64,000 nt of DNA from Rhizobium sp. R634 (GCF_002211305.1 NZ_LOKW01000001.1:620001-684000), one strand, 5' to 3'. Shown: positions 26,017 to 34,981, counted from the stretch's first letter. Notes: generated from the sequence alone by a model not told the origin. Made by a program: numbers and translations.

Positions 26017-26553
26017 ATGAAAAGCGCGGCGTTGCAGGATGAGAGGACAGCCTGGTTCCGGTCGCTGGAGCCGGTCCAGCCGGCGGAGATGCTTGGCCTT
26101 TGGAAAGGCGCCGGCATCCCTTCGCGTCACCCGCTTGACGGCGTGCTGGAGAATCTCGGCTGGTTCGGCAAGCGTTTCCACGCGGATATGCGCGCCGACG
26201 CGCTGCTCTTTCAGTGGCGGCCGGGCCGGCTGGTGGCGATCGAGCCCGGCTTCTTTCCGATCGGGCTTGCGATCAGGGCGGCGCCCTTCGGCCGGACGGC
26301 CATCGCCCGCAGCGGGTTCTCCTATCTGCAGAAGGCCTGTCGCGCGCGGGGCACAACCGCATCGCTGAAGCTCCAGACCCTGGAAGATGCCGCCACCGCC
26401 GCAATGATCTACGACAGGCAGCCGATCGTCGATTATTTTCGCAGAATATGCGAGGATGAACTCGCCGGCATGATGTGCGTGCGAGGGGACATCAGGCGCT
26501 ACTTCTTCAAACTCCGGAAGGTCGATGCCGCCTCGCGGCCGCGGGACAGGTGA
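26017..26553 (+). CDS. GXWXG / DUF4334 domain protein
   Basis: 178 residues. The N-terminal half has the GXWXG-type motif (EMLGLWKGAGIPSRHPLDGVL, then NLGWFGKRF), the C-terminal half the DUF4334 pattern (YDRQPIVDYFRRICEDELAG). Such proteins are small beta-barrel-like cytoplasmic proteins of unknown function. No signal peptide. It lies just upstream of a general-stress promoter and a secreted protein gene on the same strand. Confidence 0.78.
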   Translation: MKSAALQDERTAWFRSLEPVQPAEMLGLWKGAGIPSRHPLDGVLENLGWFGKRFHADMRADALLFQWRPGRLVAIEPGFFPIGLAIRAAPFGRTAIARSGFSYLQKACRARGTTASLKLQTLEDAATAAMIYDRQPIVDYFRRICEDELAGMMCVRGDIRRYFFKLRKVDAASRPRDR

Positions 26554-26558
26554 AGCAG

Positions 26559-26584
26559 GGAACAATCTGCCATGCTAATCTGTT
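26559..26584 (+). promoter_or_regulatory. EcfG/RpoE2 promoter candidate for the secreted protein at 26613
   Basis: GGAAC, 18 bases, GTT, ending 28 bases before the ATG, in the 59-base gap between two genes. Confidence 0.65.
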
Positions 26585-26612
26585 TTTACCGCACGCAACC
26601 AAGGGGGATGTC

Positions 26613-27110
26613 ATGCGTGCGGTGCTGATCGCCACTTTGCTTTCGCTTTGCTCTCTGCCCGCCCACGGGCAGGATGCAGGGTTTCTGAAGTCTCTGGCCG
26701 GCGATTGGAGCGGGACCGGAATGGTCCTCACCAAGATCGGCGGCACGAACTTCAACGTCTCCTGCACCCTGAAATCGGACGCCAGCCAGTCCGCAGTTTC
26801 GATGAACGGCAAGTGCCGCGGGCTTGCGGTTTTCGTCCGGACGTTCTCGGCCAACGTCAAGGCCTCGGGCCAGCGCTATTCCGGCAATTACATCGGCCCG
26901 TCGGGCCAGCCGTCCAGGCTCATCGGCAGCAGGCGGGGCGACAGGCTGAACCTGGATGTCACCTGGGCGCGTGTGGTCAATGGCGACCGGAAGGCAACGC
27001 TGATGATCGAGAAAGTCGGTCAGAACAAACTTCGGCTGCAGACGGTCGATAAGGATCTGCTTTCGGGCCGGTCGGTCGTGACCAGCCGCATCGACCTGCA
27101 ACGCCCATAA
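26613..27110 (+). CDS. Secreted hypothetical protein, 165 aa
   Basis: ATG 26613 follows AAGGGGG. A clear signal peptide (MRAVLIATLLSLCSLPAHGQ) is followed by a domain with regularly spaced beta strands (GDWSGTGMVLTKIGGTNFNV, CTLKSDASQSAVSM, GQRYSGNYIG), likely a small periplasmic beta-barrel or lipocalin-like fold. One Cys pair (Cys62 and Cys79 region) could form a disulphide. A general-stress promoter is upstream and a terminator downstream, so it is a single-gene unit. Function unknown. Confidence 0.8.
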   Translation: MRAVLIATLLSLCSLPAHGQDAGFLKSLAGDWSGTGMVLTKIGGTNFNVSCTLKSDASQSAVSMNGKCRGLAVFVRTFSANVKASGQRYSGNYIGPSGQPSRLIGSRRGDRLNLDVTWARVVNGDRKATLMIEKVGQNKLRLQTVDKDLLSGRSVVTSRIDLQRP

Positions 27111-27120
27111 GGTCCGAATT

Positions 27121-27151
27121 CCGGAGCGGCGTCCGGTAACGCCTGCTCCGG
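27121..27151. terminator. Bidirectional terminator
   Basis: CCGGAGC-GGCG pairs with CGCC-T-GCTCCGG, an 11-base stem with one bulge, between two convergent genes (stops at 27110 and 27158). Confidence 0.65.
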
Positions 27152-27157
27152 GTGGTT

Positions 27158-27343
27158 TCAGTGTTTTCTCGCAGAATGGTCGCCGCGGTCGCCTTCGCCG
27201 GGCTTCGCGTCGCTCTTTGCCTTGCGCCGTTTGTCCGCGGACAACGAACGGCCGACATCGTCGGATTCCTTGAAACGGCCCTGATCGTCGCGGCGCACGT
27301 AGCGCTTGTCGGTGCCGGTATCTATGAGCTCACGTTTGGACAT
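27158..27343 (-). CDS. Small hydrophilic protein, 61 aa
   Basis: ATG 27343 has AAGGAG six bases upstream. The product is very charged (MSKRELIDTGTDKRYVRRDD then QGRFKESDDVGRSLSADKRR) with no hydrophobic core, so it is probably disordered or nucleic-acid binding. The pattern of a small KR/D-rich protein is common in rhizobia. It lies downstream of the receiver gene at 27414 on the same strand, 70 bases away. Confidence 0.75.
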   Translation of the reverse strand: MSKRELIDTGTDKRYVRRDDQGRFKESDDVGRSLSADKRRKAKSDAKPGEGDRGDHSARKH

Positions 27344-27413
27344 GATCGTCTCCTTGCTGTTGGAGCAGGCAAAACGCGCCAGATTCCAAAAGGATGCATG
27401 CCATCCGCATTTG

Positions 27414-27770
27414 CTAAGCCGCCATCCGGACGAGCGTATCGGAGAGCTTTCTGCCGTCATAGGGTTTCGGGAAAAAGACGCCGCGCTCCGGCAATTCGTC
27501 GGCGTCGGGTTGCTTCATGCCGGAGACGACAATGATTTCCACCGGCGGCCAGCGGTCACGCACGGCCCTCGCCAGCTTCAGTCCGTCCATGCTTCCCGGC
27601 ATGTCGATATCGGTCAACAGGATCCGGATGCCCGGGACCGTTTCGAGGAGGTGAAGGGCCTCGTCGGCATCGCGCGCTTCAAGCGCTTCGAAGCCGGCCT
27701 CCTCGACAATTTCGACCGCCATCATGAGCAGCAGGGGCTCGTCCTCTACCACGACTACCTTGGTTTTCAT
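27414..27770 (-). CDS. Single-domain response regulator
   Basis: CheY-like receiver only, 118 residues: acidic pair Glu9-Asp10, phospho-acceptor Asp54 (LLTDIDMPG), conserved Ser near 84 (VVSGMK) and Lys in FPKPYD. It overlaps the upstream HWE kinase gene by four bases (27767-27770) and is almost certainly its partner. Without an output domain it may act as a phosphate sink, or signal to another protein, as single-domain receivers do in rhizobial stress pathways. Confidence 0.9.
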   Translation of the reverse strand: MKTKVVVVEDEPLLLMMAVEIVEEAGFEALEARDADEALHLLETVPGIRILLTDIDMPGSMDGLKLARAVRDRWPPVEIIVVSGMKQPDADELPERGVFFPKPYDGRKLSDTLVRMAA

Positions 27771-29461
27771 GTTTTGCTCGAATGCACCATATCCCTATCT
27801 GAACTTTCAACTTCCCCCTTCGCCGCCGGTTCCGCCGCCGAGAATATAACTTCGAAGACAAGGCCTTCCGGTCTGAAGTCCGAGCGCGACCGCGCCTGCG
27901 CCTTCGCAGGGAAGGCGCGCTCTATCAGCACGGAGCCGAACCCCCTTTTCGTCGGCGCCGACACCGTCGGCCCGCCGGATTCCGTCCATAGCAGAAGCAC
28001 GCGCCCGTTCTCGTATTTCCATTCGATGGCGACGGTTCCATCCTCGCTTCCGAGGCTTCCGTATTTCGTCGCATTGGTCGCGAGTTCATGGATCACCAGG
28101 GAAAGCGGCAAGGCGATATCGGCGGGCAGAACGACTTCCGGCCCGTCGAGGCGGATGCGTTCCGCCTCCGAGGCGACATGCGCCCTGAGGGCTGCCGAGA
28201 CGATCTCTCGGACGGGCGAGGCCGAGCCCTCGCGCGACAGGATGAGGTCATAAGTGCCGGCGAGCGCCGCAAGCCTTTCGGCGAAAGAATTGTACCTTTC
28301 CGGATCGGAGCGCGAGAAGGTCTGCCGGGCGATCGCCTGAACCAGGGTGAAGCCGTTCTTGACCCGGTGGGCCAGCTCGCGGACGAGAAGGATGCGCTCC
28401 TCCTCCGCCTCTTCGTTCCGGCGCCTTCGCTCATCCAGCTCGTCGAGCAGCCGGTCGAAGGTGGCGCCGACGACATCGAGCTCGTCCGACCCTGTCATCC
28501 TGGTTCGCGCCGTGGTCTCGCCGCTGCGCCACTTCTCCATCACCTCGGCGATCCGCGAAATCGGCACGAGGATGAAGCGGTTGCCGATGATGATCGCGGC
28601 GGCAAAGGAAAACAGCGCGCCGCCGATGATGGCGAGCGTATTCATCAGCGTCGCCCGGTTGATCGGCGCGAATGCTTCGGGCTTCGAAAATCCGGCGCTG
28701 ACATAGAGAGGGCTGGAGGGCAGCGCTATCGGGCGATAGCCGAGAATCCGCTCGGTCCCGTCCTGGCTCATGATCTCGATCACATCAGGCTGTTCGGCAT
28801 GGACAAGGCGCTGATACTCCTCAGGGATGGCGGTGCCGACGAACTGCTCGGGAAGGGGCACGCGCGCGACGATGATTCCCTTGCCGTCGGCGATCGTCAC
28901 CGCATTGCCGGGCGCCACACCGCGCTCGGTGATGCGGTTCTGCAGCCAGTCCAGCCGGATGCCGCTGACGATGAGGGCCTTGACGACATCGCCCTCCATC
29001 AAAGGCATGGCGAGCGGCAGCACCGGTTTGTCGGAAAGACGGCTCACAGCATAGGTGCCGACGGCGAAATTCCTGGTCTTCAGCGCCTCCTGGAAATAGT
29101 CGCGATCGGAAAACACCACGCCGTCGGGAAAGGGCATGCTGCCGCAGATCGGCCGGCCGTCGAGCCCGACGACGAAGATGGTACGGATGTTCGCAATGCT
29201 CTCGGCGACCGATTTGAGAGCCGCGTTGCAGGCGTCGACGTCGAGGTTGCGGACGGAAGGCATGGCGGAAACCGAAACGAGAAGGGCGTGCAGGCCTTCG
29301 ACGATCCGCTCGACTTCCGAGGATGCCTGTCTTGCCGCCTGCGCCGCGGAGGCGCGGACTTCCTGGTTGCGTTCGTGGCGCAGCGCTACCTCGTTATAGG
29401 CGAGCATCGCGACGACAGGCGCCAGCGCCGCGACCGCAACTGCAACAAGCTTGAGTCTCAT
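27767..29461 (-). CDS. Membrane HWE-family histidine kinase with periplasmic Cache domain
   Basis: 564 residues from ATG 29461 (AGAGGAGACGGG upstream; ATG 29512 is an alternative). First span about 5-23, periplasmic dCache-type sensor about 30-265, second span about 272-292, HAMP linker to about 345, then phospho-acceptor His365 in RELAHRVKNG and an HWE-type ATPase domain with WTE (LLLWTESGG) near the C-terminus. It is cotranscribed with the receiver at 27414. Ligand unknown. HWE kinases often feed the general stress response in alphaproteobacteria; this link is inference here. Confidence 0.9.
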   Translation of the reverse strand: MRLKLVAVAVAALAPVVAMLAYNEVALRHERNQEVRASAAQAARQASSEVERIVEGLHALLVSVSAMPSVRNLDVDACNAALKSVAESIANIRTIFVVGLDGRPICGSMPFPDGVVFSDRDYFQEALKTRNFAVGTYAVSRLSDKPVLPLAMPLMEGDVVKALIVSGIRLDWLQNRITERGVAPGNAVTIADGKGIIVARVPLPEQFVGTAIPEEYQRLVHAEQPDVIEIMSQDGTERILGYRPIALPSSPLYVSAGFSKPEAFAPINRATLMNTLAIIGGALFSFAAAIIIGNRFILVPISRIAEVMEKWRSGETTARTRMTGSDELDVVGATFDRLLDELDERRRRNEEAEEERILLVRELAHRVKNGFTLVQAIARQTFSRSDPERYNSFAERLAALAGTYDLILSREGSASPVREIVSAALRAHVASEAERIRLDGPEVVLPADIALPLSLVIHELATNATKYGSLGSEDGTVAIEWKYENGRVLLLWTESGGPTVSAPTKRGFGSVLIERAFPAKAQARSRSDFRPEGLVFEVIFSAAEPAAKGEVESSDRDMVHSSKT

Positions 29462-29613
29462 CCCGTCTCCTCTCGCAAGAGGGTTGGTAGCATGATCGGA
29501 ACGATCCCGCACGGATCACACGCGGAATCTTGTTTACAAAATATCAACGTACGTATCCGGACGTTTACGCTCGAACCTTGCCGCGCCTCCGATCGCGGCT
29601 AGATAATGGGGGG

Positions 29614-30921
29614 ATGAACGATGCCAAGAACACTTCCTCCGAAGGTTCTGCAGCCGGGCCTTTCTCGCCGCGGCCGCTGACTGCCGCGATGGCGAACGAA
29701 GTCGAGCGCCTCTTGTCGGGCCGGACCCGCGATATCCGCCTGACGGGCGATCTCCGCGGCCGGTTTGAGGAACGGTCATGGCGCCAGACGTCGAAGGTCA
29801 TCCGCTCCTGGATGACATGGGTGGCCTTCGTCGATGTACTGACGCTGGCACTGAACGCTCTCCTGCTTCCCAGTGACGTCGCGCTGTCGATGGTCGCTCC
29901 TGCCTGCCTTCTGCCGCCGGCGGCGATTGCCACGGCCCTGATCTGGCGCAAGCCGCGCGCCGCCGCCGTTCTGCGCGCATCGCTTCTCGGCGGCATGTGT
30001 CTCATTCTGCTGTCGGTCACGCTCGTCGGCGTCTTTGCCGGAGGCGAATTCTACGAGCGGCATCTGACCATCATGCTGTTCGTCGCCACGAGCGCGATCA
30101 CCATCTTCAGTGTGCCGCTCGCCTGGACGATCGTGATCGCCTGTTATGCCCTCAGCCTCTATTTTATCCTGCAGTGGTACAATCCGCTCGTGGAAGCCGG
30201 CAGCGTCGTCGCCGGGACCTTGTTCTTTTCCTGCGGTATCATCGCCACCGTGGTCGCCCGGCGAACGATGAACATCCTGGCGCAGAAGACATTCCTCCTG
30301 GACTGCCGGGATCAGCGCCGCAACGCGGAACTGGCCGATGCGAACGCCCGATTGGAGCGGCTCGCCAGAACCGATCCATTGACGGGCATCGCCAACCGGC
30401 GCTGGATGATGGAGACCCTTGAAGGCCTCTGGCTGAGCGGCCGCGACACCGGCGTCGCCGCGGCCATGCTGATGTGCGATATCGATCACTTCAAGGCGCT
30501 GAACGACAAGCTCGGCCATGGCGAAGGCGACCGCTGCCTCGTCAAAGTCGCCGGCATCATCCAGAGCTGCGTGCGCGCCGATCGCGATCTCGTCTCGCGC
30601 CATGGCGGCGAGGAATTCTTGATCGTGCTTCCCGATGTCGACGAAGAAGAGGCGGTGGCGGTTGCCACTCGCATCCGCGAGAGCGTGGAAGCCGCCGCCC
30701 TACCTAACCCGTCGTCCGGCGTCGGCCCTTCGGTGACGCTGAGCGTGGGCGTCGCCCTGAAATCGGTGCGCGACACCGACATTTCGCTCGCCAATCTCCA
30801 GCACGAGGCCGACATGGCGCTTTATCGCGCCAAGGAAGCGGGACGCAATCAGGTCTCGGTCTTCCGCCGCCAGCACCAGGCCGCGCCGTCCGCGCCGATC
30901 GCCGCGAGACGCCAGGGCTGA
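29614..30921 (+). CDS. Membrane-bound diguanylate cyclase
   Basis: 435 residues from ATG 29614. Six hydrophobic segments between residues 65 and 215 form a membrane sensor. A coiled linker follows, then a GGDEF domain (about 250-415) with metal site CDIDHFK (288-294) and active-site GGEEF at 331-335. The inhibitory I-site Arg is replaced (Ala322, with Asp325 kept), so product feedback may be weak. It makes cyclic di-GMP. Divergent from the HWE kinase, 152 bases apart. Confidence 0.9.
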   Translation: MNDAKNTSSEGSAAGPFSPRPLTAAMANEVERLLSGRTRDIRLTGDLRGRFEERSWRQTSKVIRSWMTWVAFVDVLTLALNALLLPSDVALSMVAPACLLPPAAIATALIWRKPRAAAVLRASLLGGMCLILLSVTLVGVFAGGEFYERHLTIMLFVATSAITIFSVPLAWTIVIACYALSLYFILQWYNPLVEAGSVVAGTLFFSCGIIATVVARRTMNILAQKTFLLDCRDQRRNAELADANARLERLARTDPLTGIANRRWMMETLEGLWLSGRDTGVAAAMLMCDIDHFKALNDKLGHGEGDRCLVKVAGIIQSCVRADRDLVSRHGGEEFLIVLPDVDEEEAVAVATRIRESVEAAALPNPSSGVGPSVTLSVGVALKSVRDTDISLANLQHEADMALYRAKEAGRNQVSVFRRQHQAAPSAPIAARRQG

Positions 30922-30941
30922 CGGTCGCGGCGCGGCTGCGA

Positions 30942-31115
30942 TCACGGTGTAAAACCGAAACAGCGGATCGAGAGATAGTCTTCGGCCGAGATCTGCACTC
31001 CGAACAGAAGCGAGGCCCAGACCGGCTGCGTGGCGAAGAGGAAACCCAGCGCGAACGCTGCCCAGATGGCAGCGGCCCCGAATTCCCGAAGCAGAGAGGC
31101 ACTGCGATCAGTCAT
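30942..31115 (-). CDS. Small membrane protein, 57 aa
   Basis: ATG 31115 overlaps the end of the DUF2243 gene by eight bases. The product has one span (FGAAAIWAAFALGFLFATQP) followed by WASLLFGVQISAEDYLSIRC. It is the third gene of a coupled trio of membrane proteins (31778-30942). No family recognised. Confidence 0.7.
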   Translation of the reverse strand: MTDRSASLLREFGAAAIWAAFALGFLFATQPVWASLLFGVQISAEDYLSIRCFGFTP

Positions 31116-31593
31116 ACGGCCTCCGGATCATATTCCAGCCGGCAGCAAGCATGACTGCCCCCCACATCAGAAAGCCGATATCCCAGTAGAGCCACGCCGA
31201 CTGGTCGACCGTTTCGTTGACATGGTGAATGCCGAGCAGGTGGTGGTCGATCACTCCCTCGACGAGATTGAATAGGCCGAAGCCAGTAAGCACCGCGCCG
31301 ATCAACTCCGTGGTCGACCAGCGAAAATGCGGGCGGCGCGCGGCGCGCCAGAGAATGAACAGGCCCGCGAGAAGAAACAGATAGGTCGCCGAATGGAAGA
31401 CGCCGTCCCAGAAGGTGTTGAATTCGAGGTTCTCGACGGAATCGATCGAATACCAGGCGCTGAACATATGGTGCCACTGCAGCAGCTGGTGAAAGACAAT
31501 GCCGTCGAAAAAGCCGCCGAGTCCCAGGCCGAACAGGATGCCCGACGACCGCGGAAAGTTCCGGTCAGTGCTCACCCTGGTAATCGATGTCAT
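31108..31593 (-). CDS. DUF2243 membrane protein
   Basis: 161 residues with four spans and the histidine-rich family motif: FFDGIVFHQLLQWHHMFS (about 27-44) and VEGVIDHHLLGIHHV (about 112-126). The clustered histidines near membrane ends suggest haem or metal binding. ATG 31593 overlaps the preceding small gene by four bases. The family is widespread in proteobacteria but uncharacterised. Confidence 0.88.
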   Translation of the reverse strand: MTSITRVSTDRNFPRSSGILFGLGLGGFFDGIVFHQLLQWHHMFSAWYSIDSVENLEFNTFWDGVFHSATYLFLLAGLFILWRAARRPHFRWSTTELIGAVLTGFGLFNLVEGVIDHHLLGIHHVNETVDQSAWLYWDIGFLMWGAVMLAAGWNMIRRPYD

Positions 31594-31778
31594 CGCATCA
31601 CCAGGTAGGCGACCATGGCGACTGCCGAGACGAAGGCGGCGGCGCTCAATCCGAACGTCAGATATTCCGCTGCCTTTTGCCGGTGGCGGCCGATTTCCGC
31701 ACTTCCAAAAACGGCCGCTATCCGGCTCGCCAACGTCAGCGCACCGAGAAAAAATGCCCACTGGGTTGGTGTGTCCAT
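31590..31778 (-). CDS. Small membrane protein, 62 aa
   Basis: ATG 31778 behind GCAGGA. Two hydrophobic segments (TQWAFFLGALTLASRIAAVF and LTFGLSAAAFVSAVAMVAYL) with a charged hinge. First gene of the DUF2243 trio, overlapping the next by four bases. Probably a subunit or accessory of the same membrane complex. Function unknown. Confidence 0.75.
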   Translation of the reverse strand: MDTPTQWAFFLGALTLASRIAAVFGSAEIGRHRQKAAEYLTFGLSAAAFVSAVAMVAYLVMR

Positions 31779-32008
31779 TTTCCTGCTCCCGTCGCGGATG
31801 CACGCCCGACAAGGAAACGTTCCTGCGTAGGTTCATCATTAACAAAGCCGGTTCCCCTTTGTTTCCGTTCGATATCGCACTTTCTGTACGAACTGCCCTC
31901 CAGATGGGTGCCGGCGTCTGCTCGGCCGGTCCAGCCGACATTGAAGCTTGACGTGACGGCGTTGTCTACTTAATGTCTATCAAAAGAATAATAGAACGGA
32001 GGCGTATG

Positions 32009-32701
32009 ATGCCCGAAATCGCTGGACCCGACCGCAAGGCGAGTCTCGAACTTGCGCTGCGCATACGCATCCTCACCATGGAACTGCCCCCGGGCGCGGT
32101 CCTCGATGAAGTGGCGCTGAGCGAAGAATTCGGCCTTTCCCGCCCGCCGGTGCGCGAGCTGATGCGGCAGATGGCCGGAGAGGGCTATATCGACCTCGAG
32201 ACGAACCGCGCCGCCCGGGTCAGCGCCATGAGCTACCAGTCGCTGCGCGATTTCTTCCTGCTTGCGCCGATGATCTACATCACCGCCAACAAGCTCGCGG
32301 CCGAGAACCGGACGAAGGCCGAGCTTGCGGTGCTCAAGGAGATCCAGCGCGCCTTCCGCAAGGCGGTGGAGGACTGCGATGTGGAAAGCCGGGTGTTCCA
32401 GAACGACCAGTTCCACCGCCAGATCGGCGAGATGGCCCACAATGTCTATGTCGTCCCGAGCTTGCGCCGGCTGCAGATCGACCACGCCCGCATCGGCAAG
32501 ATCTTCTACCAGCATCCGAACACGCCGCGCATGCAGGAAGAACTCGAGCTCGCCTGCGATCAGCACGACGAGATGATCGAGGCTATAGAGCGGCGCGACG
32601 CCGAAGCTTCGGGCGAGCTGGCGCGGCTCCACATCGAGCTCTCCCGTCGCAACATCGCAATGTACGCGGCCCCCGAGGGGCTGGAAGCGCCGGCTCTCTA
32701 A
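32009..32701 (+). CDS. GntR-family (FCD) transcriptional regulator
   Basis: About 230 residues. ATG 32009 is preferred because GGAGG lies six bases upstream; the adjacent ATG 32006 and an earlier ATG 31973 are alternatives. Winged helix VLDEVALSEEFGLSRPPVRELM, then a helical FCD ligand domain with possible metal-binding histidines (FHRQI, DQHDEM, LHIEL). It precedes a DHDPS-like gene and an FAD oxidase on the same strand and presumably controls them. Confidence 0.87.
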   Translation: MPEIAGPDRKASLELALRIRILTMELPPGAVLDEVALSEEFGLSRPPVRELMRQMAGEGYIDLETNRAARVSAMSYQSLRDFFLLAPMIYITANKLAAENRTKAELAVLKEIQRAFRKAVEDCDVESRVFQNDQFHRQIGEMAHNVYVVPSLRRLQIDHARIGKIFYQHPNTPRMQEELELACDQHDEMIEAIERRDAEASGELARLHIELSRRNIAMYAAPEGLEAPAL

Positions 32702-32744
32702 GCCGCCCAGGAACAATAGCATCCAACGCAACGGGATTTCATCG

Positions 32745-33632
32745 ATGACCGCTTTTCCCTTTCCAGGACTCAATCTCGCCATCACCACGCCGTTCGACGA
32801 TGCCGGCCGCATCGACTACGGGCGGCTTGAAATCAATGTCGAGCGCTATCTCGCAGCCGGCGTCCGCAGCTTCCTCTTCAGCTCCGGCACCGGCATGCAC
32901 GTCTATCTCTCCAAGGCCGAATCCGAAGAGCTGGTCAGCCGTGGCGCGAAGATCGTCAACGGCCGCGCCAGGGTGATCGCCCAGACTTCGGCGCTGCTGG
33001 TGGAGGACGTGGTGGAACGGACGGCGCGCGCCCGCGATGCCGGCGCCGCCGGCGTCATGGTGCTGCCGCCCTTCTTCGAAGGCCCGACCGGCGATGAGGG
33101 CATTCTCGATTTCTACGCAGAGGTCGCCAGAACAGGCCTTCCCGTCATCGGCTATAACGTGCCCCAGGCGGTCGGCGTCGCCATCACGCCGGAGCTTCTC
33201 GACAAGCTCAGTGAAATTCCGGGCTTCTCAGCCGTCAAGGACAGCAGCGGCGATTTGGGAAAACAGGCGGCGCTCATCCGCACCGGCCGTTTCGTCATGA
33301 ACGGCGCCGATCCTCTCGTTCCCTATGCGCTCTATGCCGGATGCGACGGCCTGATCTGGGGCGGCGCGAACTTCGCGCCGCGCACGTCAGTCGCCCTCGT
33401 TGCGGCGGCGGCCGAGCGCAAGTGGGATGAGGTGCGGGCGCTCTGGAAAATCCTGGAGCCGGCAATGGGCCTGATCTGGGAAGGCGATTACGTGCAGTCC
33501 GTCTATGCCGCCGCCGATATGGTCGGCTACGGCGCCGGCGTTCCGCGCAAGCCGCTGCGGGCGCTCGCCCCGCAAAAGCTTCCGGCGCTGAAGCGTTCCC
33601 TCGAAGCGCTCATGGAGCGGGAAGCGATCTGA
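32745..33632 (+). CDS. DHDPS-family aldolase/dehydratase with altered carboxylate motif
   Basis: 295 residues. The catalytic Tyr (VIGYNVPQ) and Schiff-base Lys (SAVKDSSG, near 165) are kept, but the usual GTTGE motif reads SSGTGMH, so the substrate carboxylate pocket differs. It lies 43 bases after GntR and two bases before the FAD oxidase. The pairing of a D-amino-acid-oxidase-type enzyme with a DHDPS-type deaminase/aldolase recalls hydroxyproline or sugar-acid pathways, but the other enzymes of those are absent. Substrate unassigned. Confidence 0.85.
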   Translation: MTAFPFPGLNLAITTPFDDAGRIDYGRLEINVERYLAAGVRSFLFSSGTGMHVYLSKAESEELVSRGAKIVNGRARVIAQTSALLVEDVVERTARARDAGAAGVMVLPPFFEGPTGDEGILDFYAEVARTGLPVIGYNVPQAVGVAITPELLDKLSEIPGFSAVKDSSGDLGKQAALIRTGRFVMNGADPLVPYALYAGCDGLIWGGANFAPRTSVALVAAAAERKWDEVRALWKILEPAMGLIWEGDYVQSVYAAADMVGYGAGVPRKPLRALAPQKLPALKRSLEALMEREAI

Positions 33633-33634
33633 CT

Positions 33635-34981
33635 GTGAACAAGGCCGCAAAGACCGTCTTCGTCGCATCGAGGCTCCCCAAACGTGCCGGCGTGTCGGGA
33701 TGGGTGGCAACACTTCCGCCGCGCACGCCGCGCCCGGCCTTGGGCGAAGCGATCAGCGCCGATGTCGCGATCATCGGCGGCGGCTTTGCCGGCCTGACGG
33801 CGGCGCATCGCCTCTTCCGGCTCGACCCGACGCTGCGGGTTGCCATACTCGAAGCGGGTATCATCGGCGAAGGTCCGGCCGGCGCCAATTCCGGCTTCAT
33901 CATCGACCTGCCGCATGAGGTTTCCTCGGACGATTTCAGCGGCGAATCCGAAGGCAAGTTCCGCGACTCCGTGCTGCTGCAGCGCTCGGCGATCGCGCTC
34001 GCGAGCGACCTCGCCGGCGAAAACGGCTGGGGTAAGGAGCTGTTCGATCCCTGCGGCCGCTACAGCATCGCGATGAGCGCCGAAGGCGACAAGCATCTCT
34101 ATGCCTATTCGCAGCAGCTTGCGAAGATGGGCGAATCCCATCGCCTGCTCAAAGGCGCGGAGATCGAAGCCGTGACCGGATCGAAGGCCTTTACCTCGGC
34201 CCTGTTCTCGCCCGGCACCGTCATCATCCAGCCGGCCGCCTATATCAGAGGCGTCGCCGATTGCCTGAAAGAGCCGGTGCGGCTGTTCGAGCAGACGCCG
34301 GCTCTCTCCTTCGAGCGCTGCGGCGACGGCTGGCTGGTGAAGACGCCGAGTGGATCGGTGCGGGCGGTCAAGATCATCATGGCCAATAACGGCCATGCGG
34401 AAAGCTTCGGCTTCTTCCGTAGGCGCCTCCTCCATGTCTTCACCTATGCCTCTCTGACGGAGGAATTCGATCCGGGTCGGCTCGGCGGCGAAAGGAAATG
34501 GGCAGCGACCCCGGCGCTGCCGATGGGAACGACGGTGCGGCGCATCGATACCGAGGGCGGCGACCGCATCCTCATACGCTCGCGCTACAGCTACAATCCC
34601 GGCATCGAGATCGGCGACGCCGATATCCGTAGCGCCGGCCGCCTGCATGACGGCAAGTTTTCTCACCGTTTCCCCACGCTTGCCGGCGTCGGCATGCAAT
34701 ACCGTTGGGGCGGCGCGATGGCGCTGACGCATAATCACGTGCCGGCCTTCGGCGAGATCGAGCGCGGTGTCTTCGCCGCCTGCGGCTGCAACGGGCTCGG
34801 CGCATCGAATTCAACTGCCGCCGGCATCGCCGCCGCCGAACGGGTGCTGGGTCACGATTCCGAACTCGGCCGGATCTACAGCCGCCTGGCGGCGCCGGTC
34901 TTGCTGCCGCCGCAGCCGCTGACGACGATCGGCGCGAAAATCCATCTCGCCTGGCGCGAATGGCGTGCCGGAACGGAATGA
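33635..34981 (+). CDS. FAD-dependent oxidoreductase (DAO family)
   Basis: 448 residues, starting with GTG at 33635, two bases after the preceding stop, so probably translationally coupled. FAD-binding Rossmann motif ADVAIIGGGFAGLTAAHRLF at about 42-61; a second FAD contact region ANSGFIIDLP; C-terminal CGCNGLGASNSTAAG. The order (leading ~40 residues PPRTPRPALGEAIS before the Rossmann fold) resembles gamma-glutamylputrescine oxidase/OrdL-type enzymes. It likely oxidises an amino acid, amine or N-methyl compound. Confidence 0.86.
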   Translation: MNKAAKTVFVASRLPKRAGVSGWVATLPPRTPRPALGEAISADVAIIGGGFAGLTAAHRLFRLDPTLRVAILEAGIIGEGPAGANSGFIIDLPHEVSSDDFSGESEGKFRDSVLLQRSAIALASDLAGENGWGKELFDPCGRYSIAMSAEGDKHLYAYSQQLAKMGESHRLLKGAEIEAVTGSKAFTSALFSPGTVIIQPAAYIRGVADCLKEPVRLFEQTPALSFERCGDGWLVKTPSGSVRAVKIIMANNGHAESFGFFRRRLLHVFTYASLTEEFDPGRLGGERKWAATPALPMGTTVRRIDTEGGDRILIRSRYSYNPGIEIGDADIRSAGRLHDGKFSHRFPTLAGVGMQYRWGGAMALTHNHVPAFGEIERGVFAACGCNGLGASNSTAAGIAAAERVLGHDSELGRIYSRLAAPVLLPPQPLTTIGAKIHLAWREWRAGTE

